DNA of 64,000 nt from Halomonas alkaliantarctica (GCF_029854215.1 NZ_CP122961.1:372001-436000), one strand, 5' to 3'. Positions 10,643 to 19,974 are shown, counted from the first letter of the stretch. Program-made: numbers and translations. The notes: generated by a model not told the origin, from the letters alone.

Positions 10643-12706
10643 TTAAGCAGCGCGAATGCCGCTATGGCGCAGTAGCGGTTCGACACTCGGCTCTCGGCCC
10701 CGGAAGGCGACAAACAGGTCAGCGGCATCGCGTGCGCCGCCCTGCTCAAGAATTTCGCGACGAAAGCGCTGTCCCGTTTCCGGATCAAAGATACCTGCCT
10801 CTTCAAAGGCGCTCCAGGCATCCGCCGAGAGCACTTCCGCCCACTTGTAGCTGTAGTAACCGGCCGCGTAGCCTCCAGCAAACACGTGACCAAAGCTATT
10901 TTGGAAGCGGTTGAACGGCACTTTTGGCAGCACAGACACCGCTTCGCGCACCTCATCTAACAAGGCTTGCACGTCGCTGGCGCTGGGAGTACTTAACTCA
11001 TGATGCAGACGCAGATCGAATAGCGAGAACTCGATTTGGCGCATCATGCCCATTGCCGACTGGAAATTCTTGGCCGCCTGAAGGCGCTCAAGCAGCTCTG
11101 CTGGCAGTGGTTCGCCGCTATCCACGTGTTTGGCGAGTAGATCTAAGCCTTCACGCTCCCAGCAGTAGTTTTCCATAAATTGGCTGGGCAGCTCGACGGC
11201 ATCCCAAGCGACGCCGTTAATGCCGGAAATATCGGCGATCTGCTGCTGGGTCAGCATATGATGCAGGCCGTGGCCAAATTCATGAAATAGCGTGGTGACT
11301 TCGTCGTGGGTTAGCAGTGCCGGGCGACCGTTTACCGGAGCGGTAAAGTTGCAGGTAAGAAAGGCGACGGGCAGTTGCAGGCCCTGCTCGGTTTGACGAC
11401 GCACCCGGCAGTCGGCCATCCATGCGCCGCCTCGCTTGCCTTCTCTGGCGTACAGATCCAGATAGAAACCGGCAACTGGCTGACCATTTTCGGTGATGCG
11501 GAAATAGCGCACGTCATCGTGATAGCGGGGCGCCTGAGTATCTTCTTCAAAGCGTACACCGTAAAGGCGTTCAACCACCTGAAACAAGCCATCCACCACC
11601 TGGGGTGCGGGAAAGTAGGGGCGTAACTGCTCCTGAGAAATCGAATGGCGAGCTTCGCGCAGCTTTTCACTGGCATAGGCAACATCCCACGGCTCCAGCG
11701 TCTCTAGGCCTAGTTCATCACGAGCATAGGCACTGAGTTCTGCAAACTCCTCCTTCGCTTGAGGCAACGCACGGCGGGCTAAATCGTTGAGAAAATCGAG
11801 CACCTGCTCGGGAGATTCCGCCATTTTAGTGGTGAGTGAGTAATCAGCGTAGGTAGCAAAACCGAGCAGCAGGGCCATTTCACTGCGCAGTGCCAGTATC
11901 TCTTCCATGATCGCCGCGTTATCAAATTTGCCCGCATCTGGGCCTTCATCAGACGCACGGGTAACAAACGCGGTATACACCTCACGGCGCAGTTCGCGGT
12001 TATCGGCATAGCTAACCACCGGGAAGAAACTGGGAAAATCCAGGGTAATACGGTAGCCCGCAACGCCTTTCGCCTCGGCAGTAGCTTTTAAGGTGTCGAG
12101 GGCACTCTCCGGCACCCCCGCTAATGTCTCTTGGCTATCGATGTCCTTGTGCCACGCCTGGGTGGCATCCAGCACGTTATTCGAGAACTGGTTTGACAGC
12201 ATTGATAGGCGCGACTGGATCTCGCCGTAGCGGGCTTTCTGGTCAGCAGGCAGGGCAACACCGGCTAGGCGGAAATCGCGTAGAGCGTTCTCCACGGTAC
12301 GCCGTTGGGGAGCATTCAGGTGTTCCCAGGCGGGGCCATCTTTTAACGCTTGCCAGCCATTAAATAACCCTTCGTGTTGGCCTACCCAAGTGCCGAAGTC
12401 AGAGAGCTTCTCAAGGCATGCCTGGTACGCTTCACGCATCTCCGGGGAGTTCATGGTGCCGTTGAGGTGCGATACCGGTGACCATGCCTTGGTGAGCCGG
12501 TCATTAACCGTTTCAAGTGGCGCCGCAAAATTGTCCCATGTGGGCGGGGTAGCGGCTGCCTGTTCCGCCAAGCGATCAATGGCTTCACGGCTTTCGCTTA
12601 GCAGCGTCTCCACGGCAGGCTCCACGTGCTCGGGACGAATCTCTCCAAAAGGCGGGAGCTCGTGGGTCTCAAGCAGCGGATTGGTGGACAAAGGGGTGGA
12701 GGACAT
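10643..12706 (-). CDS. prlC: Oligopeptidase A (M3 zinc metallopeptidase)
   Basis: Cytoplasmic thimet-type zinc endopeptidase that degrades short peptides, including cleaved signal peptides. The HEFGH zinc motif lies in THDEVTTLFHEFGHGLHHML around residue 473, and the downstream third ligand Glu in WDAVELPSQFMENYCWE matches the M3 family. Start chosen at the ATG complementary to 12704-12706 (MSSTPLSTNPLLE) with GAGGTG upstream. This gives 687 residues, close to E. coli PrlC (680); an extension of 11 residues is possible but less likely. Co-transcribed with yheV downstream; divergent from the NSS transporter. Confidence 0.96.
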   Translation of the reverse strand: MSSTPLSTNPLLETHELPPFGEIRPEHVEPAVETLLSESREAIDRLAEQAAATPPTWDNFAAPLETVNDRLTKAWSPVSHLNGTMNSPEMREAYQACLEKLSDFGTWVGQHEGLFNGWQALKDGPAWEHLNAPQRRTVENALRDFRLAGVALPADQKARYGEIQSRLSMLSNQFSNNVLDATQAWHKDIDSQETLAGVPESALDTLKATAEAKGVAGYRITLDFPSFFPVVSYADNRELRREVYTAFVTRASDEGPDAGKFDNAAIMEEILALRSEMALLLGFATYADYSLTTKMAESPEQVLDFLNDLARRALPQAKEEFAELSAYARDELGLETLEPWDVAYASEKLREARHSISQEQLRPYFPAPQVVDGLFQVVERLYGVRFEEDTQAPRYHDDVRYFRITENGQPVAGFYLDLYAREGKRGGAWMADCRVRRQTEQGLQLPVAFLTCNFTAPVNGRPALLTHDEVTTLFHEFGHGLHHMLTQQQIADISGINGVAWDAVELPSQFMENYCWEREGLDLLAKHVDSGEPLPAELLERLQAAKNFQSAMGMMRQIEFSLFDLRLHHELSTPSASDVQALLDEVREAVSVLPKVPFNRFQNSFGHVFAGGYAAGYYSYKWAEVLSADAWSAFEEAGIFDPETGQRFRREILEQGGARDAADLFVAFRGREPSVEPLLRHSGIRAA

Positions 12707-12900
12707 AGACACCTCGGGTGGCATGCTTTCACAAAGCACAGTTTAGGACGTCAGGAACGCGCAAAAGAGCGCAATAATAATGACACAGTGCGGGCGGTGG
12801 GGCCGTGTTTCAATGCTAGGTTCAATAACAGGGTTTGGCCTGCACGCAAGTGCCTGCTAGTCTTGCCGCCTTTTAATGCCGCCAATGGCAGGAGCAAGTG

Positions 12901-14241
12901 ATGAGCGAAACGCTGGAGCGCTGGGGGTCGAAGCGGGCCTTTATCTTGGCGGTAACAGGTGCTGCGGTGGGGTTAGGCAATATCTGGCGCTTCCCTTACG
13001 TGGCCGGAGAGAACGGCGGTGCGGCGTTTCTACTGATTTATGTGGCGTTTGTGCTGCTGCTGGGTATTCCGGTGATGATGGCGGAGATTTTGATTGGTCG
13101 TGCCGGGCGGCGTGGGCCGATGCAGGCGTTGAGTGCCTTGGCGGCTGAGGCGGGGGCTTCGCCTCGCTGGCGCTGGCTGGGGCTATTCGGGGCGTTCACC
13201 GTATTCTGCATTTTATCGTTTTACTCGGTGGTGTCCGGCTGGTCGATTGAGTTTTTGGTGGCCTCTGTTAACGGCAATTTCAATGGCGCGAGTGCCGCTG
13301 AGATTGGCGCTGGTTTTGATGCCTTCTTGGCCAACCCGGGACTGCTGATCTTCAATCACTCACTGTTTCTGTTTATGACCATGACGGTTGTAGCGGCGGG
13401 CGTTGCCAAGGGGTTAGAGCGGCTGAATAACCTGCTGATGCCGCTGTTATACCTGCTATTGCTGCTATTAGCGGGCTATGCTGCGACCACTGACGGCTTT
13501 GCCCCTGCCTTGGCGTGGCTGTTTTTACCCTCTTTCGAGGCGCTAACCCCGGCGGTGGTCGTCCATGCCATGGGGCACGCGTTCTTTACTCTGGCGGTGG
13601 GCGCCTGTGCTTTGATGGCGTATGGCGCCTATATGCCGGAAGAGCAAAGCCTGCCTAAAGCCGCTGTGGCTGTCGCCGTACTCGATATTAGCGTGGCGTT
13701 ACTGGCGGGGATCGCTATTTTCTCGGTGGTGTTTGCGCAAGGCATGGATCCCACTGATGGCCCAGGGTTAATGTTTGTTACCCTGCCTATTGCGTTTTCT
13801 GAGTTGCCTTGGGGCTCTGTATGGCTAAGCGTATTCTTTTTGCTGCTGTTACTGGCTACCTGGACATCGGCCATCAACCTCGCAGAGCCGATGGTCGCCA
13901 CGCTTCAGGGCCTGGGGCTGCGCCGTAGTATATCGACAGCGATTGTTGCTATTAGCGTCTGGCTGATTGGGCTGTTATCGGCCTTCTCTTTTTCAACCCT
14001 GGCGGAGTTTCGGCCGCTATTTGGACGCAATGTCTTCGAGCTTGTCAGCAGTATACCGCCGGATGTTTTCCTGCCTTTGGGCGGCCTATTGATAGCCGTT
14101 TTTGCCGCTTGGGTAATGCCCCGCGATAGAGTGGTGAGCGCGTTAGGCATTGGTGAAAGCGGCTATCGGGTGTGGCGCAATATCATCCGCTGGGTGTCGA
14201 TTCCGCTGACGTTTATTGTTCTGCTGGCCGGATTGCTATAG
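12901..14241 (+). CDS. Neurotransmitter:sodium symporter (NSS) family transporter
   Basis: Sodium-dependent uptake of amino acids or related amines across the inner membrane. The 446-residue chain shows about eleven hydrophobic helices, the usual count for short bacterial NSS proteins. The first helix carries the family signature LAVTGAAVGLGNIWRFPYV, followed by ENGGAAFLLIYV; the unwound glycine-rich TM1 binds Na+ and substrate. GRRGPMQALSAL matches the first intracellular loop. I prefer ATG 12901 over the adjacent GTG 12898 because GGAG at 12891-12894 is then 6 nt away. Substrate unknown. The neighbouring gamma-carbonic-anhydrase gene starts 48 bp later and may be co-transcribed. Confidence 0.92.
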   Translation: MSETLERWGSKRAFILAVTGAAVGLGNIWRFPYVAGENGGAAFLLIYVAFVLLLGIPVMMAEILIGRAGRRGPMQALSALAAEAGASPRWRWLGLFGAFTVFCILSFYSVVSGWSIEFLVASVNGNFNGASAAEIGAGFDAFLANPGLLIFNHSLFLFMTMTVVAAGVAKGLERLNNLLMPLLYLLLLLLAGYAATTDGFAPALAWLFLPSFEALTPAVVVHAMGHAFFTLAVGACALMAYGAYMPEEQSLPKAAVAVAVLDISVALLAGIAIFSVVFAQGMDPTDGPGLMFVTLPIAFSELPWGSVWLSVFFLLLLLATWTSAINLAEPMVATLQGLGLRRSISTAIVAISVWLIGLLSAFSFSTLAEFRPLFGRNVFELVSSIPPDVFLPLGGLLIAVFAAWVMPRDRVVSALGIGESGYRVWRNIIRWVSIPLTFIVLLAGLL

Positions 14242-14289
14242 TGAGTTAAATAATTCTCTAACTGTCGATTAGAAGCCTAGGAGCGAGTT

Positions 14290-14835
14290 ATGAGCAGTGC
14301 GTTAAGATCCTATCAAGGTATGGAACCCCAACTGGGCGAGCGCGTTTATATTGATCCGGCCAGTGTGGTCATTGGTGATGTGGTGATGGGCGACGACTGC
14401 TCTGTCTGGCCTATGACGGTTATACGTGGTGATATGCACCGTATTCGTATTGGCGCGCGTACCAGTGTGCAGGACGGCAGCGTGCTGCATATTACCCACG
14501 CCAGTGACTTCAGCCCGGAGGGGTTTCCGCTCACCATTGGCGATGATGTGACCATTGGCCATAAAGCGATTTTGCATGGTTGCACCTTGGGAAGCCGCAT
14601 ACTCGTGGGTATGGGCGCGATTGTGATGGATGGCGCGGTCGTTGAGGACGAAGTCATTATCGCCGCGGGTGCGGTGGTAACGCCGAGTAAGCATTTGGAA
14701 AGTGGCTATGTGTATGCCGGTAATCCGGCTAAAGCGCTGCGGCCACTCAAAGAGAAAGAGCGTGCGTTCTTTCCGTACACCGCTGGTAACTACGTTAAAT
14801 TGAAAGATCGCTTTTTGGCCGAAGCCACACGCTAG
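14290..14835 (+). CDS. Gamma-carbonic anhydrase-like left-handed beta-helix protein (YrdA family)
   Basis: 181-residue hexapeptide-repeat protein. Successive short beta turns such as VYIDPASVVIGDVVMGDDCSVWPM and IGDDVTIGHKAILHG describe a left-handed parallel beta-helix ending in a C-terminal helix. Three histidines in the positions expected for zinc/iron ligands of gamma carbonic anhydrases are visible (LHITH, and GHKAILHG). The family includes YrdA/CaiE/PaaY-type proteins whose carbonic anhydrase or thioesterase activity differs case by case, so catalysis is not certain. GGAGCGAG before ATG 14290 is a good ribosome site. Possibly co-transcribed with the NSS gene. Confidence 0.9.
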   Translation: MSSALRSYQGMEPQLGERVYIDPASVVIGDVVMGDDCSVWPMTVIRGDMHRIRIGARTSVQDGSVLHITHASDFSPEGFPLTIGDDVTIGHKAILHGCTLGSRILVGMGAIVMDGAVVEDEVIIAAGAVVTPSKHLESGYVYAGNPAKALRPLKEKERAFFPYTAGNYVKLKDRFLAEATR

Positions 14836-14964
14836 TGTCTTGGCCTAGATCTACCCTAAGCGATTGCTAAGCCAACCTTTTTTTCTTAATTAGCCATGTC
14901 GCCAACGCTGAAAGTCTGTTAATTTATACAGTTTTCTGTTTTGCAGACTCTGGGATGCCGCGTC

Positions 14965-15636
14965 ATGGCTAATTTTCGCACGCATATTACGGTAGCAGCG
15001 GCGGGCGGCATGCTAATAGCTTACGCAGGCTGGAAAGGTCAGTGGTGGCCGCCCTCCCAAGCACTGGTGATGATTGCATTAGTCACCTTTGGCGGCATTT
15101 TGCCCGATATTGACGCTGACCGTTCCCACTCTATACGTCTGATATTTAATCTGCTTTCGGTGCCTGCGCTGGTCCTGGGGGCGCTGCTGCTACAGCCATG
15201 GCTGACGCCGGGGGCGTTGTTGATTGCCTGCGGTGGGATTTACTTCAGTGTGCGCTATCTCGCAGGCCTGCTATTTTCGCGTTTCACCGTGCACCGCGGT
15301 ATTTGGCACTCCTTATTAGCGGGTGGGCTATGTAGTCTGCTCACCTCCGCGTTAAGCTTTAATCTGCTCAACCAGCCTGCATGGCTGGCGTGGTCGCACG
15401 GTGCGGCTACCTTGGTCGGTTTTCTGATCCACTTGAGTTTGGATGAGATCTACAGCGTTGACCTTGAGGGGGCGCGGCTAAAGCGCTCTTTTGGTACGGC
15501 GCTTAAGCTAGGCGACAGTCGTCGGCCGATGTCCAACCTGCTGATGCTGATCGCCACATTGACGCTGATACCTTGGGTGCCGCCTTGGTCTGTGTTGGGG
15601 GAGTTGCTGCATCAGGGCTCGCTGCTGTGGCGATAG
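14965..15636 (+). CDS. YdjM/DUF457-type membrane-bound metal-dependent hydrolase
   Basis: 223-residue integral membrane protein beginning MANFRTHITVAAAGGM. It shows FGGILPDIDADRSHS (Asp/His metal-binding motif at the end of the second helix), HRGIWHSLLAGG and GFLIHLSLDEIYSVD, the conserved H/D pattern of the LexA-regulated YdjM family, plus several hydrophobic helices. Substrate and physiological role are not known for the family. The ATG at 14965 is preferred over upstream frames because the conserved THxxxG start falls right after it. Its 3' end overlaps the convergent dctD by 25 bp. Confidence 0.85.
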   Translation: MANFRTHITVAAAGGMLIAYAGWKGQWWPPSQALVMIALVTFGGILPDIDADRSHSIRLIFNLLSVPALVLGALLLQPWLTPGALLIACGGIYFSVRYLAGLLFSRFTVHRGIWHSLLAGGLCSLLTSALSFNLLNQPAWLAWSHGAATLVGFLIHLSLDEIYSVDLEGARLKRSFGTALKLGDSRRPMSNLLMLIATLTLIPWVPPWSVLGELLHQGSLLWR

Positions 15637-16994
15637 TCGTCGGCATTGAGGCCGTGCTTCTTAAGCTTGTCGTAAAAGGTTTTGCGCGGAATACCCAAGT
15701 GGCGACAAACGTCGGTTACCCGGCCATGGTAGCGCGACAGGGATTGGCTGATCAGGCTCTTTTCAAACAGCTCGACCTGGCGCGGCAAAGTAGGCTCTTC
15801 TGTGTCGGCGTTGACCCCTTCCAGTAGTGCATCCAGGCGATAGTCAAAGGCGGCGCCCAGCAGCACGTAGCGCTCGGCAAGGTTACGCAGCTCGCGCACA
15901 TTGCCGGGCCAGTCATGGGCCAGCAGGGCGGCAATGGCGGAGCTGTCGAGGGTCGGTGCTTCCAGCCCGCTGCGGTTGGCGGCGACCACGGCAAAGTGCT
16001 GGAATAATAAGGGAATATCCTCACGCCGCTCGCGCAGGGCAGGCAGCGGCAGAGTGACCACGTTTAGCCGGTAGTAAAGGTCTTCGCGAAAACTTCCCTC
16101 TTCGGAGGCGGCTTTGAGGTCCACCTTGGTGGCCGCAATCACGCGAATATCGAGCGGGACGGTTTCATTGGCACCTAACCGCTCGACACTGCGTTCCTGC
16201 AGTACTCTCAGCAGCTTGACCTGCAGCGCCATGGGCATCGATTCGATTTCATCTAAAAACACCGTGCCGCCATTTGCGTGTTCAAACTTGCCAATGCGCC
16301 GCTCGACGGCACCGGTAAAGGCGCCTTTCTCATGACCAAACAGTTCGGACTCAATGGTATTTTCGGGCACCGCGCCGCAGTTGATCGCCATAAAGGGGCT
16401 GTTGCGCCGGTCGCTGCGCTCGTGGATCGCTCGCGCCACTAGGTCTTTACCGGTGCCGGTCTCCCCAAATAGCAGCACATCGGCCTCTACTTGGCTAATG
16501 CGCTGAATCATTGCAGCTAGTCGCGATATGACCACTGTTCGGCCAACTAAGCGTGGCCCCAGTGCGGCTTGTTGCACTTCCAATTCGGCTTTAAGGCGGT
16601 GGTTTTCCAAGCTGAGCTGGCGCTTCTCTATGCCCCGGCGCACCACATCTAGCAGTTGATCACCGGCAAAAGGCTTCTCGAGAAAATCCCAGGCCCCGGC
16701 GCGCATGGCTTCTACAGCTGTGGAAATATCGCCGTGCCCTGTAATTAAAATAATCGGCAGAGTGGCGTCTCGGCTGTGTAACTCATGGAGCAGTGCCATG
16801 CCATCCATACCCGGCATGCGGATATCACTGACAATGACACCCGGGAAGTCCGGCGTTAATGCTGCCAGGGCTTGTTCCGCCGATTCAAAGCAGTAGGGCG
16901 TATAGCCCGCAAGTTCTAGGGTTTGGCTGGCGGTGATCCGCAGATGCGGTTCGTCGTCGATCACCATGACCGGCAGCGTCGACGGCTCATGCAT
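15612..16994 (-). CDS. dctD: C4-dicarboxylate-type sigma-54 response regulator DctD
   Basis: NtrC-family enhancer-binding response regulator, 460 residues. The receiver domain (1-125) has the acidic pair VIDDEPH, the phospho-acceptor Asp57 in VSDIRMPGMDG and the Lys in LEKPFAG. The AAA+ domain (about 145-380) has Walker A GETGTGKD, the sigma-54-contacting loop GAFTGA and Walker B GGTVFLDEIESM. The C-terminal Fis-type HTH shows RVTDVCRHLGIPRKTFYDKL. It should be phosphorylated by the DctB kinase encoded just upstream; the two genes overlap by 8 bp, so translation is probably coupled. A likely target is the sigma-54 promoter of the TRAP operon at about 10.1 kb (inference). Converges with the YdjM-type gene. 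Confidence 0.93.
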   Translation of the reverse strand: MHEPSTLPVMVIDDEPHLRITASQTLELAGYTPYCFESAEQALAALTPDFPGVIVSDIRMPGMDGMALLHELHSRDATLPIILITGHGDISTAVEAMRAGAWDFLEKPFAGDQLLDVVRRGIEKRQLSLENHRLKAELEVQQAALGPRLVGRTVVISRLAAMIQRISQVEADVLLFGETGTGKDLVARAIHERSDRRNSPFMAINCGAVPENTIESELFGHEKGAFTGAVERRIGKFEHANGGTVFLDEIESMPMALQVKLLRVLQERSVERLGANETVPLDIRVIAATKVDLKAASEEGSFREDLYYRLNVVTLPLPALRERREDIPLLFQHFAVVAANRSGLEAPTLDSSAIAALLAHDWPGNVRELRNLAERYVLLGAAFDYRLDALLEGVNADTEEPTLPRQVELFEKSLISQSLSRYHGRVTDVCRHLGIPRKTFYDKLKKHGLNADDYRHSSEP

Positions 16995-18906
16995 AAGAGG
17001 AGTTCTCCTGGGTGTAGGTTAGCGGTGAGTGGGGCAGGGTAATGGTGAAGCAAGCGCCGCCTTCTGGCTGGTTATCTGCCTGTAGCTTGCCACCTAAATC
17101 GTCCATGATACGCGATGAGATCGAGAGACCCAGCCCTAAACCACTGCCCGGCGCTTTAGTGGTAAAAAAGGGTTCAAAAATATGCCCCAAGTGCTCCTCG
17201 GGGATGCCTGGGCCATTATCGCTAACGCTAATAATGACCTGCTGCTGGTGTATGCGGGCGCCCAGGGTAAGTTGTGGCGCAGACACGCCTTTCATGGCCT
17301 GCAGCGCATTGCCGATTAAATTTACCAACACTTGTTCCAGGCGCACCAGATCGCCTTTAACCCATAGAGTTTCAGCAGGCCAATCCTGAACAATGGTGAT
17401 ATTGCCTTCGCGTAAGCGGCTTTGAAACAGGCGTAGAGCGTAGTCGATGCAGGCTTGTACCGAAATCGCCTCCTGGCGTTCGCTGCTCTTACGTGAAAAC
17501 TGGCGCAGCTGCGCGCTGATATCCGCCATCCGCTCGGTTAGTTCAACAATTTGTTCCAGGTTGGCATCGGCTTTTTCGTGGCGTGCTAATGCCATAAAGC
17601 GGCGGGCGTTTTCCGCGTAAGCGCGAATAGCCGCCAGCGGTTGATTAAGCTCATGGTTGATGCCCGCGGCGAGCTGTCCCAATACAGCGAGTTTGGCGGC
17701 TTGAATCAGCTCGTCTTGGGTTTGTCGTAAGTTGGCTTCAGCGCGTCGGCGCTCTTCAATTTCATCCGAAAGGCGTTGGTTGCTGGCGACTAGATCTCGG
17801 GTGCGGCGTTCCACGCTAACCTCTAGTTCGTCACGCACGCGTGCCAAAGTGTTGCGCTCTCGCTCGGCAAACGCTTCACGCTCACGGCGTAGTCTCAAAC
17901 GCTGCCAGCCAATGCCCGCACCAAGAGTGACCACGCCGTAGAGGCCGCCTGCCATCAGAGCAGCTATCCACTGAGCGCTAATCACCGGTGTTAGCGGCTT
18001 TAAAATATGCATTTGCCAGCCAAACTCAGGGATATGTCGGGTCAGACTAAGGTAGTCGCTGCTGCTTAATGGGCCTTGGGAGAAACTGACCAAATGGCTT
18101 CCCTGTCGGTAAGGTGCATTGACTTCAATACCCGAGGGGGACAACGGCTCCATGGCGTAGCGGCGCGTTTCCCTTAGGGCTTGACGCTGTTCTTCGGTAA
18201 GTGGGTAAAGGGCGTTCATGCGCAGCTCAGGATGGCTTGCCATGAAGATGATGTCGTCACTATCAGTGACAAACAGCTCGGCATCCTGCTCTGCCCAGCT
18301 ATCTTCAACGTCATCTAACAGTACTTTCACCACTAGCACGCCGTCTGGCCGCGCATCGGGCGAGGTGTCATCTATCCATACGGGCGATGAGAAGTAGTAG
18401 CCTCGCTCAAGAGACTTGATGCCTAGACCAAAAAAGCGCCCCTGCCCCCCAGCAATGGCATCGGTGTAGTAAGAGCGAAAAGCATAATTCTGGCCAATAA
18501 AGGTGTTAGGGCGGTGCCAATTACTGGCGGCGATCGTGTCGCCATCGCGATTGAGTAAATAGACGTCTGAAACTCCCGCTGTAAAGCGGAAACGATCCAG
18601 CAGCATATTGAGCGGCATCGGGTCTTGGCTATCTGGAGAGGTCAAAAAGCGCTGCACGCCTTCCCGAGTGGCAAGCATTTGTGGCAGGTAGTCGTAGCGT
18701 AGTAGATAGCCGTTTAAGTTGGCGGCAGACAGCCGCAGTTCGTTTTCGGCATCATCCTGTAAGTTAGAAAGCGCTTGTTCACGCGCCAACTGGGCGGCCT
18801 GCCACATGCACAACGCTAAGCCGAGTGAAATAACCAGCAGCCACAGACGTCGCCAACGCAACGGCAAAGGGGTGGGCGCTGGGTTGTTCATGCCAGCGCT
18901 GTTCAT
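16987..18906 (-). CDS. dctB: Sensor histidine kinase DctB
   Basis: Inner-membrane sensor kinase, 639 residues. One N-terminal TM helix (about 20-40) and a second near 305-325 bracket a periplasmic sensor of about 260 residues, fitting the double-PDC/Cache fold of DctB, which senses C4-dicarboxylates in studied members. VSDVYLLNRDGDTIAASNW is typical of the sensor. A coiled coil follows, then the H-box GINHELNQPLAAIRAYAENA (His about residue 417), N-box, DNGPGIPEEH and GLGLGLSIS ATP-lid motifs. Its start codon overlaps the lldR stop (ATGA), so the three genes lldR-dctB-dctD form one tight operon. The true ligand may be a dicarboxylate or, given lldR, a related hydroxy-acid. Confidence 0.92.
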   Translation of the reverse strand: MNSAGMNNPAPTPLPLRWRRLWLLVISLGLALCMWQAAQLAREQALSNLQDDAENELRLSAANLNGYLLRYDYLPQMLATREGVQRFLTSPDSQDPMPLNMLLDRFRFTAGVSDVYLLNRDGDTIAASNWHRPNTFIGQNYAFRSYYTDAIAGGQGRFFGLGIKSLERGYYFSSPVWIDDTSPDARPDGVLVVKVLLDDVEDSWAEQDAELFVTDSDDIIFMASHPELRMNALYPLTEEQRQALRETRRYAMEPLSPSGIEVNAPYRQGSHLVSFSQGPLSSSDYLSLTRHIPEFGWQMHILKPLTPVISAQWIAALMAGGLYGVVTLGAGIGWQRLRLRREREAFAERERNTLARVRDELEVSVERRTRDLVASNQRLSDEIEERRRAEANLRQTQDELIQAAKLAVLGQLAAGINHELNQPLAAIRAYAENARRFMALARHEKADANLEQIVELTERMADISAQLRQFSRKSSERQEAISVQACIDYALRLFQSRLREGNITIVQDWPAETLWVKGDLVRLEQVLVNLIGNALQAMKGVSAPQLTLGARIHQQQVIISVSDNGPGIPEEHLGHIFEPFFTTKAPGSGLGLGLSISSRIMDDLGGKLQADNQPEGGACFTITLPHSPLTYTQENSSYA

Positions 18907-19676
18907 GCTGACGTCTTACTATTGCCTTGGGCGCGGCGAAGGGCGCGCTGAGCACGGGTCTCAGCCTTGGCCATTTCAAGTAGGCCTTCTTCAACAAACA
19001 CCAAGTGCTCATGGGCGCGAGCTCGGGCATCCTCAGCGCGACCTTCCAAAATGGCATTGAGCAGGGCGCGGTGCTGTTGCATTAACTGGCTGCGCGAACC
19101 TTCCTTGGCAAATAAATGAGCCAAGTTGTTCACGATGCTCTTCTCTAGCAGATGAAAAATGCCGCGAATGGTATGCAACAGCAGAACATTGTGGGCGGCC
19201 TCGGCAATTGCTAGGTGAAATGCCGCATCTAGTTTCGCTTCTTGAATGGGATCTGCGCCGGCAAAGCCACCGTCGAGTTCTTCGAAGCGCTGAATTAAGA
19301 CGGCTTTGTCGGCGGGGGTTGAGCGCAGCGCAGCGTAGTAAGCGGATATACCTTCCATGGCGTCGCGGAATTCAAGTAAGTCCAGGTTAAATTCGCCGTG
19401 ACGGGAGAGCATCTCCAGCAGAGGATCGGTATAACCATTGCTAAGGTCGTCGTTAACAAAAGTACCGCCGCCTTGGCGGCTGGTCAGCAAGCCGCGAGCG
19501 GCTAGTTTCTGGATGGCTTCCCGTAAAGAGGGGCGCGAAACGCCAAATCGCTCGGCTAACTCACGTTCGGGAGGTAAGCGCTGGCCTGGCTTTAGGCTGC
19601 CTTCCAGCATCATAGCTTCAAGGCGCTCAGTAATTACATCGGCCAAGCGCTGCTGGCGGAGCGGAGGGTAGCTCAT
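18903..19676 (-). CDS. lldR: FadR/GntR-family lactate-responsive regulator LldR
   Basis: GntR-type repressor of the FadR subfamily, 257 residues from the chosen ATG (complement of 19674-19676), matching the 258 of E. coli LldR; a longer open frame to 19733 would run through the operator. The winged helix (about 10-75) shows LKPGQRLPPERELAERFGVSRPSLREAIQKLAARGLL and QGGGTFV. The FCD ligand domain has EFRDAMEGISAYYAALR, FHLAIAEAAHN and a C-terminal HL. L-lactate is the expected effector. A 17-bp palindrome typical for LldR lies 31 bp before the start and a second before lldD. The gene overlaps dctB, an arrangement not present in the E. coli lldPRD locus. Confidence 0.88.
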   Translation of the reverse strand: MSYPPLRQQRLADVITERLEAMMLEGSLKPGQRLPPERELAERFGVSRPSLREAIQKLAARGLLTSRQGGGTFVNDDLSNGYTDPLLEMLSRHGEFNLDLLEFRDAMEGISAYYAALRSTPADKAVLIQRFEELDGGFAGADPIQEAKLDAAFHLAIAEAAHNVLLLHTIRGIFHLLEKSIVNNLAHLFAKEGSRSQLMQQHRALLNAILEGRAEDARARAHEHLVFVEEGLLEMAKAETRAQRALRRAQGNSKTSA

Positions 19677-19706
19677 AGTGAATAGCTCATGTCGTTTAGC
19701 GTCCGC

Positions 19707-19723
19707 AATTGGTAAGACCAATA
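19707..19723. promoter_or_regulatory. LldR-type operator near lldR
   Basis: AATTGGTAAGACCAATA, one base short of a perfect 7-bp-arm palindrome. It matches the E. coli LldR operator pattern AATTGG-N5-CCAATT and is positioned for autoregulation of lldR-dctBD. Confidence 0.8.
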
Positions 19724-19846
19724 TTAAGAGCATTAGCGTTTGATCTCAAGCGCCTGCGAAGTGGGGTTTAACGCTAATAAAACGCATCTATAGCGTCTTT
19801 AAACTAAAGTATAGCGGCTTAAGGTGCTAAAGAGCGATATCTCCGT

Positions 19847-19875
19847 TTGACACGCTTAGGGCGGCTCACTACTGT
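19847..19875 (+). promoter_or_regulatory. Candidate sigma-70 promoter of lldD
   Basis: TTGACA at 19847-19852, a 17-bp spacer and a weak -10 TACTGT at 19870-19875. The operator starting at 19895 would overlap the early transcript. The -35 is a perfect match but the -10 is poor, so this is tentative. Confidence 0.4.
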
Positions 19876-19894
19876 TGGTGCTAGTTTTTTTGTC

Positions 19895-19911
19895 AATTGG
19901 TAAAACCAATT
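19895..19911. promoter_or_regulatory. LldR-type operator upstream of lldD
   Basis: AATTGGTAAAACCAATT is a perfect palindrome (7-bp arms, 3-bp centre), 64 bp before lldD. Its centre is 188 bp from the lldR-side operator, allowing loop formation by one repressor complex as proposed for E. coli lldPRD. Confidence 0.88.
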
Positions 19912-19974
19912 TTCCACTTTGGGGCGCCGGTGTATAGCGCATCCATTGCATAGGGCTATTGCACAGGGCTATCC

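Noticed and set aside
14836-14964. Possible terminator after the gamma-carbonic-anhydrase gene
   Set aside because: A run of T at about 14878-14884 is present but the preceding TAAGC/GCTAA bases do not pair into a real stem.
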